A DNA stretch of 64,000 bases from Pyropia yezoensis (GCA_009829735.1 CM020620.1:8386545-8450544); one strand, 5' to 3'. Numbered from the stretch's first letter, positions 9,746-20,660 are shown. Program-made: numbers and translations. Notes: generated by a model not told the origin, from the sequence alone.

Positions 9746-11050
9746 ATCCCGGTGTTCTGATGGCAGTGTGTGGGGCGGCAGCCGTTCATGAGGGTGTGGC
9801 GTGCAGCACCCCACCCGGCCGATCTCTTCGTACGGGGCCGCTACGTCTGGCCCCTAGTGTCTATCTAGTCTACCACACAAAAGGCTCTAATGAGCCTGTG
9901 CTGAGGCTCAAAAGAGCCTCAATCCTGACCCCGTGAGCGCCCACATTCGGACCGGCCCGAGACCCCGACGCCGCCCAGCTAGAGCCGTCTCACGGGCACT
10001 TTTTCGGAGGGTCAAGAAAGAAAGCGCGAGTTTTGTGACTTCTGGGCGGAAAGAGGCCGTCTCAGGCTCTCCCTCGGGTACCCCGACGTCGCTCAGCTCA
10101 AAAATGGTGTCAAATACAGCAGGGGGCAAGTGGAAGTATGAAAAAACAGGATCTGAAAATGCTGCTCAAGTGAGCCGAAAAGGCTCCAATGAACCGGTTG
10201 GTAGACTAAAGGTACATCTCATACAATTAGGCGCGTGGTATTGTTGCTGTGCAGCAACGACAGGTTCTCGGATTGGCCTGAGACTTGGCACACGGCGTCA
10301 GGATGACCCTCCCGCGGTGGCAGTATGAAAAACCCGAGCGAGAATGATGCCGAGCTCGCTGTACATGGTCGAATGGCAGGCCGGTGAAGCGCTCATGCTG
10401 GAGCCCTCGCAAGCTTTTTAAAGGTTGAAAGGTTTAAAGGTTTAAAGGTGTATCTCATGCAAAAAGGCCGATGAGCAGCACTTATCTTTGCGCAAACAGA
10501 AGCGTATGAAGACGCCTTCGGCGAGAGGCGTCCGTCACACCAAAAGAAAGAGAATCCCAAGGGGATCACATCTGGCGCACTGCATTTTCTCTTTTGATGT
10601 GTTCTTCGTCCTGGAGGGCGACATCATGACAGCGACTGGCGCGCTCTGCACGAGTTTTCTGTACGTTCGTCGCTACCGGGCTTATGAGGATCAGACTTAC
10701 AACGTGGCGAGGTTGCCAAAAAGGCGCAATAGGCATACACAAAGGCTTAAACCAGTGGCTGGATGAAAAAATTCGTACGTCCTTCAAAGGACCTTCCCGC
10801 ATGATGAAGCGCCGCCCGATGCGAGATCCGATACGAGCAAGATTTCATAAAATTGCATTAAAGGGGGCCACTTTTAAATATATGTCCGCCTCAGGGCACA
10901 GCCACCAACGTGGGCAATCGGCAGATTCACCACTATTGCCACTCTCATATTTCGATACGTAAGTCGGACTTGTGTTTCGTCAAGCTTCTGGTAGCGTAAC
11001 AGCCAATCAGAGCGCGTTCTCGCTGGCCTGGAATAGCGCAAGAGCTGGAC
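9746..11050. other. Low-GC gene-free stretch with short repeats
   Basis: Roughly 1.3 kb of conspicuously lower GC than its neighbours. It contains GAGCCT/AGGCTC words around 9885-9920 and 10165-10190, including a perfect 8-bp-stem hairpin at 9902-9921. AAAGGTTTAAAGGTTTAAAGGT is tandemly repeated at 10421-10448. Two similar words, AAAGGTACATCTCATACA (10207) and AAAGGTGTATCTCATGCA (10443), also occur. No gene is supported; it probably includes remnants of mobile elements and the 5' region of the next gene. Confidence 0.45.
9902..9921. repeat. Perfect hairpin TGAGGCTC-AAAA-GAGCCTCA
   Basis: An 8-bp perfect stem with a 4-base A loop. Related GAGCCT and GGCTC words recur within 300 bp. It could be a transposon end or a transcript hairpin; nothing in the sequence decides. 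Confidence 0.6.
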
Positions 11051-11767
11051 ATGGTCAAAGTCGAGCGGTGGGTGGAGCGGAACGTCGATCAATCCGTCGG
11101 GTCGTCGACGTACCCTGCGAACGCGCCCGAGAGTGAGGTCGAGGTCATCTGGTCTAAATCCCCGGCGATGCTAATGGGTGTGGTCGAGCATCGTGGGAAC
11201 CGGTTTTTCAATATCATCACTTACAAGGCGTTCTTCCACCTCTCCGAGCATGCTGCTGCCAAGCAGTTTCGTCATCTGCATCGTGTGTACGCGCTGTACG
11301 CGGACCTGTTTGAGAACGGGTCGGCGGACGCGGAGAACGACCGTCCTTCGGCTCTCGTGTCGGCGGAGCTGCTCTACGGCACCTTCTCTGTGCTGGTGGA
11401 CATGCCGTTTGTGGACGGCCGTCTGGCCACGGAAGAGGAGCTGGACGAAGACGGGCCGGTTCTGCAACAGATTGCTGCCGCCATCACGTGGCTCACGCAC
11501 CGCGGCTTGGTCTACTGCGCCCTGCGTGTCCCGAATGTCGTCGTGACGGACAATCAGGGCGAGGTCGTCGCCCACCTGGTTTACTACGACGACATGGTCA
11601 TCGTGTCTCCCGGCACGGTTCGGAGCACAGACGCCCTAGTGGAGGCAGTTGGCGAGAATGCTGCGAAGCTCGGGTTCCGGAACTGCGCTGCGAACATCGG
11701 CGGTCGCCCTGCGCTGCGCCGGCTCCTTGACCAGACGCTCCAGGTGACTAAGGAGGAGGCTGGGTAA
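11051..11767 (+). CDS. Protein kinase-like protein lacking catalytic Asp residues (238 aa)
   Basis: The C-terminal half resembles the catalytic loop and metal-binding region of small eukaryotic kinase-like domains. A helix ends in a HRD-like segment, THRGLVYCALRVPNVVV, followed about ten residues later by AHLVYYDDMVIV, which corresponds to the DFG region. In active relatives these read roughly Y-x-D-L-R-x-P-N and V-D-Y-D-D. Here the first Asp is Ala and the second is Tyr, so the protein should not phosphorylate. The N-terminal half (EVIWSKSPAMLMGVVEH, FRHLHRVYALYADLF) could be the small lobe, but I see no clear Gly loop. The ATG at 11051 is the first in frame. Kinase-like modules of this type are common in expanded, effector-like or mobile families of oomycetes and chytrids; that link is from memory and uncertain. 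Confidence 0.5.
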   Translation: MVKVERWVERNVDQSVGSSTYPANAPESEVEVIWSKSPAMLMGVVEHRGNRFFNIITYKAFFHLSEHAAAKQFRHLHRVYALYADLFENGSADAENDRPSALVSAELLYGTFSVLVDMPFVDGRLATEEELDEDGPVLQQIAAAITWLTHRGLVYCALRVPNVVVTDNQGEVVAHLVYYDDMVIVSPGTVRSTDALVEAVGENAAKLGFRNCAANIGGRPALRRLLDQTLQVTKEEAG

Positions 11768-11949
11768 GGCGAGCGGCCGCTGACGCCCACCCCCACCGGC
11801 GGCGGCTCGAGCCCGCCGCCCGAGCCCGTCGCGCCGCCCCCCACCCCGCCACCGCCACGGGGCGCAAGCGGCGGCGCGCCGACGGCGCCGTCGTCGCCGC
11901 CGCCGCCGCAGTGGTGACGGCCGCCACCCCGAACGGCCACACACCACGG

Positions 11950-12918
11950 ATGAATGGGAACGCCACCCCCGCCGCCGCCACCCCCGTCGCCGCCGCCCCC
12001 GCCCCCGCCGCCACCCCCGCCGCCGCCGCCACCCCCGCCGCCGCTACCCCCGCCGCGGTCGCGGCCGCGGCCGACGCGGTGGCGCGGCGGCGGCGGCGGC
12101 AGCGGCGGCGGTCAAGACGCCCGCCCGGCGCCCCCCCCCCCGGGCGCGCCGTCCACCTCCCCCACGATGACCCGCTCGATGACCCGCTCCAAGACGCTGT
12201 CCAAGGTCGCGGTACGGGCGGGGGTGGCCAAGCCGACCGCCGCCGCCCAGGCACTGGCGCGCACGTCCGCGCGGCGGGCGGCCAAGACGCCCGCGGCCAA
12301 GGCGCGGGCGGCCAAGACGCCGGCGGCCGCGGCGGCGGCGGCGGCGGTCATGGCAACAGAGGCGGCAGCGGCGGCGGCAGCGGTGGCAGCGCCGGCCGCC
12401 ACCGCCGCCGCGCCGGTCGCCGATGCGAATGAAGACGACCCTGCGGTGGCAGCGGCGGCGGCGCGGCACGCGGCGGTGGGGGCAGCGGAGGCGACCACCG
12501 CTGCCGCGGCGGCCGCCGCCGCCGAGGAAGACGCGGTGGCCGCGGCGGCGCTGTCGGCGTGGCCCGCTGCCAAGGCACGGGCCACAGCGCGGGCCGCCGC
12601 CCCCGCCGCCGCGGCAACGCTCCCCCCTCTGACGCCGCGGCGGCCGCGGCGGCCACGCCGCCGCACGTCGCGGCGGCCGCCCCGCGCGCGGACGTCGTTG
12701 GCAACGGCACCGCGGCGGGGGCGGCCAAGGCGGCGCGGCGGGCGGCGCGGCGGGCGCCGGCGCCGGCGCCGGCGCCGGCGCCGACGCGGGCGCGTGGCCG
12801 ACCGCGGCGGCGGCGGCGTCGCCGGTAGTGGGGGCGGCGCCGCGGGGTGCCGGCCGCCACGGCGCCGCGTCTGCCGCCCGCGCGCCCGTGCGGCGGCCGC
12901 CGGCCACGCCAGGCGGCA

Positions 12919-12953
<35 letters not shown>

Positions 12954-14981
12954 CCCCACCCCCCCCCCCCTGGGACGTGCTGTCAAGCCCGTCCGCCGCG
13001 TGGCGGTCATGCCCCCGCTGGACGGCGGCACCGCGGACACCCGCCCCCCCACCCCGGCGCGGTCGCCCGTGGCCGCCACGGTCGTGGCGGCGGGCGCCCC
13101 CTCCTCGCCGCCGCCCATGTCCCGGACGCTCGCGTTCTCCGAAGCCGAGTCGACGCCCATCACGCCGCCGTCGCCGGTGGCGGCGTGCCCGCCGCCGCCC
13201 CCGCCGGCCGTCACCGCTGTCGCGGTCGCGAAGGGGGGGGGGGGGGGGGGGGGGGGCGCCGGCGGCGCCGCGGGCGGTGGCGGTGGCAGTCGTGCCGGCC
13301 GTGCCGGTGTGGTGCCGCCGCCGCCGCCGCCATCCCCCTCTCGCTCGCCGTCGCCGTCGGCGCCGCCGCCGCCGCCGCCGCCATCGCCGCCGCCGCCGTC
13401 GTTGGAGTCGGCGGCGTCGGCGGCGTCGGCGGCGGCAGAGGTGGCGGCGGTGGCGGCGGCGCCGGCTGCGCCGGCCGAAGGCGCCGCCCCCACGGCGCCG
13501 CGGCCGAGGAAGAAGCGGCGCCAGGCACGGCGGGAAACGGCGGCGGCCGGCCGCGTCGCTTTGACGGTGTCGGCCGACGGCGCCGCCCCGACGGTGGCGG
13601 CCGACGGCGCCGCCCCGACGGTGGCGGCCGACGGCGCCGCCCCGACTGTGAAAGCCGACGGTGCTGCTTCGGTGGCGGCTGTCGACGGCGCCGCTCCGAT
13701 GGTGGCGGCCGACGGCGCCGCTTCGACAGTCGCGGCTGACGGCGCTGCTCTGGCGGCGGCGGCGAAATCCGCAGCCTTGACTGCGGCGGCAAATGCCGCC
13801 GCCTTGACTGCGGAGGCAACTGCCGCCGCCTTGACGGCGGCGGTCAACAGTGCCACGTTGAAGGCTGCGGCCGACGCCGCCGCTCTGACGGCGGTGGCTG
13901 ATGTCGCCGCTCCGACGGCGGCGGCCGACGCCGCCGCACTGGCGGCGCCGCGGCCGAAAAAGAAGAGCCGCATGGCGCGCCGGGTGGCGGGGCGGACGGC
14001 CGCGCCGCCGGGCGCCCCCGTGCTGATGCCGTCGGCGTCGGCGACGACGCCCGGCGTCGCGGACGGCCCGGCAGCGGCGCCCGCCGCCGTTGCGGACGGC
14101 CTGGCCGACCCGGCAGCGGCGCCGGCCGCCGTCGCGGCCGGCGTGGCCGACCCGGCCGCGGCTCCCGCCGTTGCGGACGGCCCGCTGACGCCGCGACGGC
14201 GGCCGTCGACGCGTCGCCATTGTCGACGAGGCGGCGGCGGAAGAAGAGCCGCGCCGTCCGACGCGTCGCGGCGGCCGCGCCAGCCCAAAGGGCCGCTGCC
14301 AAGGCCGCCGCCGCCGCCGCCGCCTAGGCCGCCAAGGCCGCCGCGACCGCCCGGGCCGCCCGGGCCGCCGAGACTGCCGAGGCCGCCAGGGCGGCCAACG
14401 CCGCCAGGATTGCCAAGGCCGCCGAGGCGTCCGAGGCGGTCAAGGCCGCCAAGGCCGCCCGCGCCGCCCGCGCCGCCGAGGCAGCCGACGCCGCCAAAGC
14501 GGCCAAGCGCGCCAAGCTCGCCGCGGCTGACATGAGCCGCAAGGCGTGCACCCCCCCCGCCTCCCACGCCGAGTCCCCCCCAGCGACGGCGGCAGCGGCG
14601 CTCGCCGACGCCCTCGACACTCCTGGCGCCGACGGCGCGGCGGCGGCCATCCTCGCCGCCGCCGCGCGGCGGGGCCGCGGCCGCGTCGCGGCGCTCGTCG
14701 CGGCCACCCTGGCCGCCACCCTCCAGGGCCCGCTGTGGGCAGCGCTCACCGCCCGCGTCCGGGCCGACCCGGCGGCGTGGGCGGTGTGGGCGCCGTGGAT
14801 GCAGGCGGTGCTGCTCGTCGTTGGTTCCTGGGCGGTGCCGGCGCGCCGCGCCGACGAGCCGCCGCTGGCCATTGCGCAGCTGCTGCGGGGGGGGGGGGGG
14901 GGGGGGCGGGGGGGGCTCGCGCCCGCCCTCGGGCGCCTCGAGGGAAAGCTCCGCCTCGTCGTGGGCGTGTCGGGGGGGTAG
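11950..14981 (+). CDS. Ala/Lys/Pro-rich nuclear-type repeat protein with Utp12-like C-terminus
   Basis: One plus-strand coding region read in all three frames, with frame changes at C or G homopolymers (for example 12131-12142 and 13231-13257). It starts MNGNATPAAATP, then an Arg/Ala-rich region containing MTRSMTRSKTLSKV and KTPAAKARAAKT. Next comes an acidic patch (ADANEDDPA), then Pro-rich linkers. Three basic clusters (RPRKKRRQARR, RPKKKSRMARR, RRRRKKSRAVRR) look like nuclear signals. The first two bracket fourteen 9-residue A-D-G-A-A-P-T-V-A repeats (13573-13950). An Ala-rich helical KAAKAARAARAAEAAD stretch follows. The C-terminus (about 14575-14970) resembles a Utp12 domain: helices, then WAPWMQAVLLVVGSW, then LAPALGRLEGKLRLVV. 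Utp12-domain proteins belong to the nucleolar U3 small-subunit processome. No WD40 repeats are seen, so the assignment is tentative. Confidence 0.45.
13573..13950 (+). repeat. 27-bp tandem coding repeat, 14 copies
   Basis: Fourteen contiguous units of exactly 27 bp (378 bp), consensus GCCGACGGCGCCGCYCCGACG plus GTGGCG. They encode nine residues each. The first three copies are nearly identical and later copies diverge, which is typical of unequal exchange at one end. The array is bounded on both sides by GCGCCGCGGCCGARRAAGAAG, the DNA for the APRPRKK/APRPKKK basic cluster. Confidence 0.85.
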
Positions 14982-15571
14982 ACGCCGCGCAGGCGGCCGC
15001 GCGCCGGCGCTGCGCCGGCCGCTGCGCGAGACGCGTGGCGGCGGAGCGCTGCCGCCGCTTTTGCAGTGGGGGGGGTTGGGGCTGGAGGCGGCGGGGAGGG
15101 GCGAGGTGAGGGGAAGGGGGGGGGTCGTGCGGGGAGGTGAGTCGTGCCGCACCCGCTGTAGGGGCAGATGCCACCCCCGGGTGGGCCTTACGCCCACCGC
15201 GCCCGCCGTGGCCGGCGTCGACGCGCACTGCGGTGCCGGCTGCCGCCCGCCCCCCCGTTGCGGGTTACACGCGCCGCCTGGGACTGCTGTCCGACCGCGG
15301 CGCCCGCCAGCCCGGCCCGGCGGCCCGTCTCCCCCACGCAGCGCGCCCAGACCGGCGCATGCTAGCCTCCACCCCCCCGCGCCCACCCCCCTCCCCCCCC
15401 CCGCCCACCCTCCCACGCTCCCAGCTTCTGCCTCCAACACACCCTCGCGTCGCCACCACCCCCCCCCCGTCCCCCTTACCAATACATGTCTGGCGTCGGC
15501 GGGGACTCATGGTCCGGGTGGATGCCGCCCACCCCCCCCCCCACCCGCCCCCCCCCCCGGCCGGCGGCGCC
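14982..15571. other. Convergent intergenic region, C-rich
   Basis: About 590 bp between the stops of two convergent genes. It is dominated by runs of C or G (for example 15366-15412 and 15533-15600). No gene, tRNA or recognisable regulatory site is seen. Confidence 0.4.
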
Positions 15572-16750
15572 TCACCCCCGCCCCCCCCCCCGCCCCCCCC
15601 TGCGCGGCGGCGGCCCGTGGCGCGCCACGTCCCACCCGCCACCCGGCAGCCGCTCCGCGCCGCCTAGGCCCGGCACGTCCCCCGGGCCAATCGGGTCGTA
15701 GCGGGCGCCGCGGGGCACCGACCCCGGCGCCACGCCGTACGCGCCGCCGGGGAAGCCGCCGCCGCCGGGGAAGCCGCCGCCGCCGCCAAAGCCGGGCCCG
15801 CCGCCGAGCCCCCCACCAAACGCCGGGTGCCCGGGGCCCATCAGGTTGCCGCCGCCGCCGCCGGGGCCAAACGGCCCGCCGCCGGGCGCGCCCGGCAGGC
15901 GCAGGCCGCCGCCGCCGAGGCCCGCGGGCGCCAAGTCGTCGGCGCCAACGCCAACGCCAACGCCGCCGCCATACGGAAAGCCGCCGCCGCCGCCGACGCG
16001 CATAGGCGGGCCCACCCGCAGCCGGTCGTCGGGGTAGGCCGGCGGGTCGCGCGGCCGTGGGGGGGGCGCCGGCTCCGCGGCGGCGGGCCGCGGCGCCGCG
16101 GCGGCCGCCTCAGCGCGCGGGTGCTCGTAGCCGTCCTTGGCCGCGTCGGGGACGAGGACGTACACGACGCCCGTCGCGAGGCGCGCCGCCACGCCCGCAA
16201 CGTTGCGGAGGACCGCGGTCCACGCGCCCCCGTCAATCTCACGAGCGGGGGCCGCGGCGGCCCCAGCCGAGCCGCCGCCCCCCCCCCTTTTGCTCCGCAG
16301 CCCCCCCCCCCCCCCCCTCCGCCACCCCCGCCGCCCCCTTCTTCTCCTCCGCCTCGGCGGCGAGGCGCGGCACCGCCTCCACCACCACACACTCGCCAAT
16401 CGTCAGCTCGACGTGGGCGGGGGTGGCCTCCTCCCCCACCGCCACGCCCACGACGGACAGCACCCCCCCCAGGCGGACCGACCGGATTTGATACTCCCGC
16501 GCGGAGCGGGTGTGCTTTACCGCCCGCCCCAGCCGCTCACCCCCCAGTCGGTCGGCAGCACCGCCGCCGGCGCCGCGCCGTCGCCCGCCGCCAGCGGCGC
16601 CGTCTGCGCCGCCCGGAAGCCGTGCTGCACGAGCAGCGCGTGGACGAGCAGCGCCAGCGCCCCGTCGGCGGTGGTGGGGGGGGGGAGCAGCGCCAGGTGG
16701 GGGACCGCCAGCGCCGCGGCCAGCGCCGTGTCGTTCTTCCGGGCCGTCAT
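15572..16750 (-). CDS. PI31-type proteasome regulator (PSMF1 family)
   Basis: PI31 binds the 20S proteasome and modulates its assembly or activity; it is cytosolic/nuclear. The ATG at 16750 opens MTARKNDTALAAALAV, followed by the N-terminal FP domain (ALALLVHALLVQHGFRA, LPTDWG, then HTRSAREYQIRSVRLGG and VLSVVGVAV). The domain ends in WTAVLRNVAGVAARLATGVV near 16210. The Pro/Gly-rich C-terminal half carries the family signature: DRLRVGPP, then MGPGHPAFGG, then RGARYDPIGP near 15690. Three frames are needed. The first change is at a G6 run near 16545 and the second in long C runs at 16277-16317. The frame changes are probably homopolymer length artefacts; if real, the gene is dead. Confidence 0.78.
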
Positions 16751-17922
16751 GGCGGGCCAGCAGAGGGGTCGCCGGGGGGGAAGAGGCTGGCAGCGTGGCG
16801 CACGCGACGGTGGCGTCGACGACCAGGGTCAGGCGCAGGTGCAGCGTCGCGGCAGCGGCGGTGGTGGCGCTGCAGCTCGGGTGACGCTGCGGCCGCGGCC
16901 CCGCGGGATGGGGCAGGGGCGGAGCCGGCGCGGGGTGGTGCAGCACAGGGCACGCACCGCGTCTGGGACAGCGAGGCGCGTCGGCCCACTCCCCACCAGA
17001 TGGCGTGCCAATCCATTCGGGAGGAGGTTCTGGGCAGCGGATGATCACGCCTGGCGTTTCTGCAGTGGAGGGACGTGACCCGAGCAGCTCTTGCAAACTC
17101 AGTGCAACTGTCTCGCTGTAATGAGGTCGGGGCTTTCGCGTGTACACACGGTACAGTACAACAGCTGAGAATTTGGACCATGCTTGGCTCACAAATACAT
17201 CGAGGCACCGAAGCAGACATCGCACCGTTGTGGCCGCCTGTCATACATCGATGATTTTGGCCAGGCCGGTGGCTTTGACTCGGACGGCGCGCCGGACGCT
17301 TGCTGCCCCCCGGCCGGCGCGAGTGCAAGGCAGCTCCTGCTTCCGTGGCCGGCACCACCGATGCCCGCAGTGCACCCGTGGCGGCTGCTGTTCCTTGGCC
17401 AACCACGGGCGTCCCCGGGCTTGCGTCGCCACCATCGACTCGAACAGGGGCGTCTGGGAAGGGGCGTCTGGGAAGGGGCGTCTGGGAAGGGGAGTCTGGG
17501 AAGGGGCGTCTGGGAAAAGGCTTCTGGGATCCCATGGGATCCCAGACGAGAAGGGGGTCTGGAAAAAGGAGTCTGGGAAACAGTGTCTGGGAGAGGACGT
17601 CTGGGAATGGACGTCTGGGAACAGGCGTCTGGGAAGGTTTTTGGCCACGTCCGCCGCCACGCCCCGACGCTCTTCCGCGTCGGGGCAACACGGAGACGGC
17701 CGAGTTGGGGTCACTTGAAGATTCCATCAACCCGCCTCTCCTTCCCTTACCTCTCACCACGCCAAGGGGATTACACTCGCGGCCGCGCCGCCACCCCCTC
17801 CTCCTTTCATCCCGCTGGATCCACCCCTCTCACCTGCGGCGGAGCCGGCGCCAACGGGACCGCTTTCGCTTGAACCTTCCCTCTGCGTTTAACGTCGACG
17901 GCCTCTCCCCCGTCGGCGCGGG
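16751..17922. other. Divergent intergenic region with minisatellite
   Basis: About 1.17 kb between the PI31 start (minus) and the F-box start (plus). It should hold both promoters. Apart from the 14-bp minisatellite listed separately, no gene is supported. Pyrimidine-rich sequence (17740-17870) precedes the F-box ATG. Confidence 0.4.
17446..17637. repeat. 14-bp minisatellite with central palindrome
   Basis: About a dozen copies of GGGGCGTCTGGGAA and variants. The first five are exact 14-mers; later ones vary in spacer length. In the middle sits a perfect 24-bp palindrome at 17523-17546, TCTGGGATCCCA followed by its reverse complement. Being 14 bp, the unit shifts frame each copy, so this is not a coding repeat. 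Confidence 0.85.
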
Positions 17923-19149
17923 ATGGCGCCTTCCGCGACCCCGCCCCTTGGCCTGCTGGACCTCCCTGCGGACTTGCTGGACCTGATCCTCGTCGCCGTC
18001 GCCGACCCGTGGTCCCTCCGCTCTGTGTCGCGGACATGCCGCCGCTTGGCGGCGGCCACCGCGCCAGCCTCCCCCCTCTGGCGCGCCCTGCTGGCCGCCA
18101 ACGTGGACCTGACGCCCCTGCCCGCGTGGCCCACCGAGTGGGAGACGGCGTTTTACTGCTACTGGGACGGCACGTACGGGGAGGAGACGGACCAGGCGGC
18201 GTTTGCGCCGCCGCTCGCGCGCGTCGCGGGCTGGACGGGGCCGGCGCTGCCAGCGCTGCCGGAGTCGGCCGTCGAGCGGGCGCTCGTCGAGCACGAGACG
18301 GCGGCGGCAGAGCCCGACGAGGCGGAAGAGTTTGGCGAGCTGACCCGCGACGGGGGCCTTGTCAGCTGGGGGGGCCCGTCGCGGGACGGGGAGCCCCCCG
18401 AGCCGGGCGCCCCCGCCGTGGACCGCCCGCCGGCCGGCTCGTTCCTGTACGTGGACAACCGGGCGCGCGGGGCGGGGGTGGCCGCGGCGGGTGGCCCGGG
18501 CAGCGGCGCCGCTGCGTCGGGGGACGACGCCGGCGCGGTGCCGCCCGAGGACGACCCGCGCACCCTCTACGCCGCCCTGGCCACCCTCTCCCGCGCGGCC
18601 GCGGCGGTGCAAGCCGCCGACGGCTTTGATCCCGACTGCGGATGGGGCACGGAGGGCTCCTCCAAGTGGCACCTGCTCGCCGTGCGCGTCACCCCTGGCT
18701 CCCTACGGTGGCCGTGTGCGGGCGCCCCCGATGCGGCGGCCGTTGCCGCCGCGGACGCGCTGCTCGCCGCCGCGGGCGCCGACGCGCACGCGCGGGAGCC
18801 GCTCGTCGCGCGGGGCGGGGGCGTCCGCGCCGACGCGGCGGCGGCGGGGGGCGGCTGGAGCGGCCGCCCGGCGGGCGCGACGGTCCGCCGGCTCGTGGCG
18901 GGGCCGTGGCTCCGCCACCTGATGGGCCTCGCCCGCAACCGCCACCTGCTTGGCCGCTCCCAATGGTCGCCGCGCATGCGGCGGACGCACGCGGCGGCGT
19001 TGGCGGCGGTCGACGCCGTCCTTGGCGAGCGGCCGCTGCTGGCGTTCCACTTTGGGCACGACGCCATGAACCCGACGGGGGGGGTGCTCGCCGTGCAGTG
19101 GTCGCCGAGCCTTGTGCTGGGTGTCCTCGTGCCCACCATTCATACGTAG
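17923..19149 (+). CDS. F-box protein (408 aa)
   Basis: An F-box recruits the protein to SCF ubiquitin ligases through Skp1. The box is at residues about 9-55: LLDLPADLLDLILVAV, then RSVSRTCRRLAAAT, then SPLWRALLAA. The rest (WPTEWETAFYCYWDGTYG; LRHLMGLARNRHLLGRSQW; HFGHDAMNPTGGVLAV) is a single domain I do not recognise, with no Kelch, LRR or WD repeats. It would be the substrate-binding part. Intronless; the ATG at 17923 follows a GGCGCGGG context. One continuous frame. Confidence 0.8.
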   Translation: MAPSATPPLGLLDLPADLLDLILVAVADPWSLRSVSRTCRRLAAATAPASPLWRALLAANVDLTPLPAWPTEWETAFYCYWDGTYGEETDQAAFAPPLARVAGWTGPALPALPESAVERALVEHETAAAEPDEAEEFGELTRDGGLVSWGGPSRDGEPPEPGAPAVDRPPAGSFLYVDNRARGAGVAAAGGPGSGAAASGDDAGAVPPEDDPRTLYAALATLSRAAAAVQAADGFDPDCGWGTEGSSKWHLLAVRVTPGSLRWPCAGAPDAAAVAAADALLAAAGADAHAREPLVARGGGVRADAAAAGGGWSGRPAGATVRRLVAGPWLRHLMGLARNRHLLGRSQWSPRMRRTHAAALAAVDAVLGERPLLAFHFGHDAMNPTGGVLAVQWSPSLVLGVLVPTIHT

Positions 19150-20660
19150 GGATGGCGTGGGGTGCATGGGGGAGGGAGGGGGGTTGGGGGGGAGAGCCAG
19201 TCGGAAAATTAAGGAGTTTGTTGGGTGGGGTGGCGGTTACGGGAGGGGACACTCGCTGTCCACCAGGGCGCGTGGTCCGCTTTTTTGTGTGCGTGAGGGG
19301 GGGGAAACGCTCCCCTGCCGCCCACGGCGTGGTGCGCTCGGGGCGTCGGCACGTCCCGGGATGACGGCGGGTGCACACAATCAAGGAGGGGACGAACCAC
19401 CGAGGCAGAGGGCATCACGACGGTGAGCGCACCCGCCGGCGCGCCCGTTGACGGCTGCCCCACCGCCGGGCGGCGGCCGAGCCGCCGACGGGCGGCGGCC
19501 TCGCACGGCGACCGGGAAGACCGCAGCCGCCGCATGGCGGGGGTGGCAGCCGCCGCTCGCGCCGGCGGGCGGGTGGCGGCAACACGGCGGCAGCGCCGAC
19601 CGGCAGGCCGAGTCGGCCGGCGTGGCGACCCACCGCGGCAGCCAGCCGGTCCGGCTGTCCGGCGCGGCCGCGGCGGCAGCGGCCGCGCGCGACGGGCGGC
19701 GGGCGGCGGCGCGCCGCCGCGGCGGCGGCGGCGGCGCCCGTCTCTGCCAGACGCCGCGTGCGGCCTCATGCCCCTTTTTTTTCCCCCGCCAGTTGCCCCC
19801 GCGGCGGCGCGGCCGCCGGCCCCAGTGGCCCTCCACGGAGGCGGGCGATGCACACCGGCGGCACCCCCCCCCATCCCCCCCCGCCCCCCGGCCGCTCCCG
19901 TCCCCGCGCCCCGTGCCCGCCGCTGGCGGCGCGGCGCCGACGCCACGCCGCCAGCGTCGGCGGCGCCAACGCCGGCGGCGGCGGCGGCGCCAGCGCCGCC
20001 GCGCCGCCCCCCCCGCGGCCGCTCGCCGCCGCGGCGGGGGCTGGGGACAGTCGCTCCCCACCGTCGCCCGGCGTGGTCGGCGCCGGGCCCTGGGGCGCGC
20101 GCGCGCGGCGCGGCCGGTCGCCTGGCGGCAGCCGCGGCGGCGGGCGGGGGCTGGCGGCGGGCACGCGGCGGCCGGCCACTCCCCCCCTCCCCCAACCCGC
20201 CGCCGCGCCCACCACGGTCGTGACCCTCCCCCTTCGCCGCCGTCGCCGCGCCAGCGGCGGCCGCGCAACATGCCAACGCGGGCCAGGCCTGCGGCGACAG
20301 CGTCACCGCCGTGCACACACTCGGCCGCCCACACAAAAGAACCACCCGCGAGATGCACAAAAGACGACCCATCACGCCGCGGCCGCCTTCCACTCCCGTC
20401 GACCGCGAGCGGGCGGGAGGAGGGGGGGGCGGCAGAGGCAGACGGTGGGGTAGGGGGGGGGGGGGAGGAGCAGAGAGGGTGGAGAGGGGAGGGCGGTGGG
20501 GGGCTCGTGCATGAGGATGGACGTCGCTGTAGGGGGGGAGGCAGCGGCTGCCCGCGACGACGACGCAGGCAAGGCGGAAGACACAGACGCAAAGGCGGCT
20601 GAACAGTTGGGGCAGAAGGACCACCCGGCGGCGTCCCGATCCGTGGCCACTTGTGCGCGG
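19150..20660. other. Low-complexity region, possible minus-strand gene starting with a zinc-ribbon-like exon
   Basis: About 1.5 kb of Ala/Arg/Gly/Pro-coding low complexity in every frame, so length of open frame means little. The best hint is on the minus strand: an ATG at 20650 starts MATDRDAAGWSFCPNCSAAF, whose CPxC resembles the N-terminal zinc ribbon of an RNA polymerase subunit of the A12/Rpb9 type. A plausible intron follows (GTGTCTTCC to CCCCTACAG, about 20590 to 20530). The second cysteine pair and the C-terminal ribbon were not found, so no product is assigned. Confidence 0.25.

Noticed and set aside
10488-10962. Short plus- and minus-strand ORFs in the AT-rich stretch
   Set aside because: Under 95 codons, overlapping one another, with no motif or composition signal.
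12348-15482. 1,044-codon minus-strand open frame
   Set aside because: Antisense of the Ala/Lys repeat protein. Open only because GC-rich repeats avoid stops; the plus strand carries the basic clusters and Utp12-like end.
17440-17640. CRISPR-like array
   Set aside because: Repeats are 14 bp with no unique spacers, in a eukaryotic context. This is a minisatellite.
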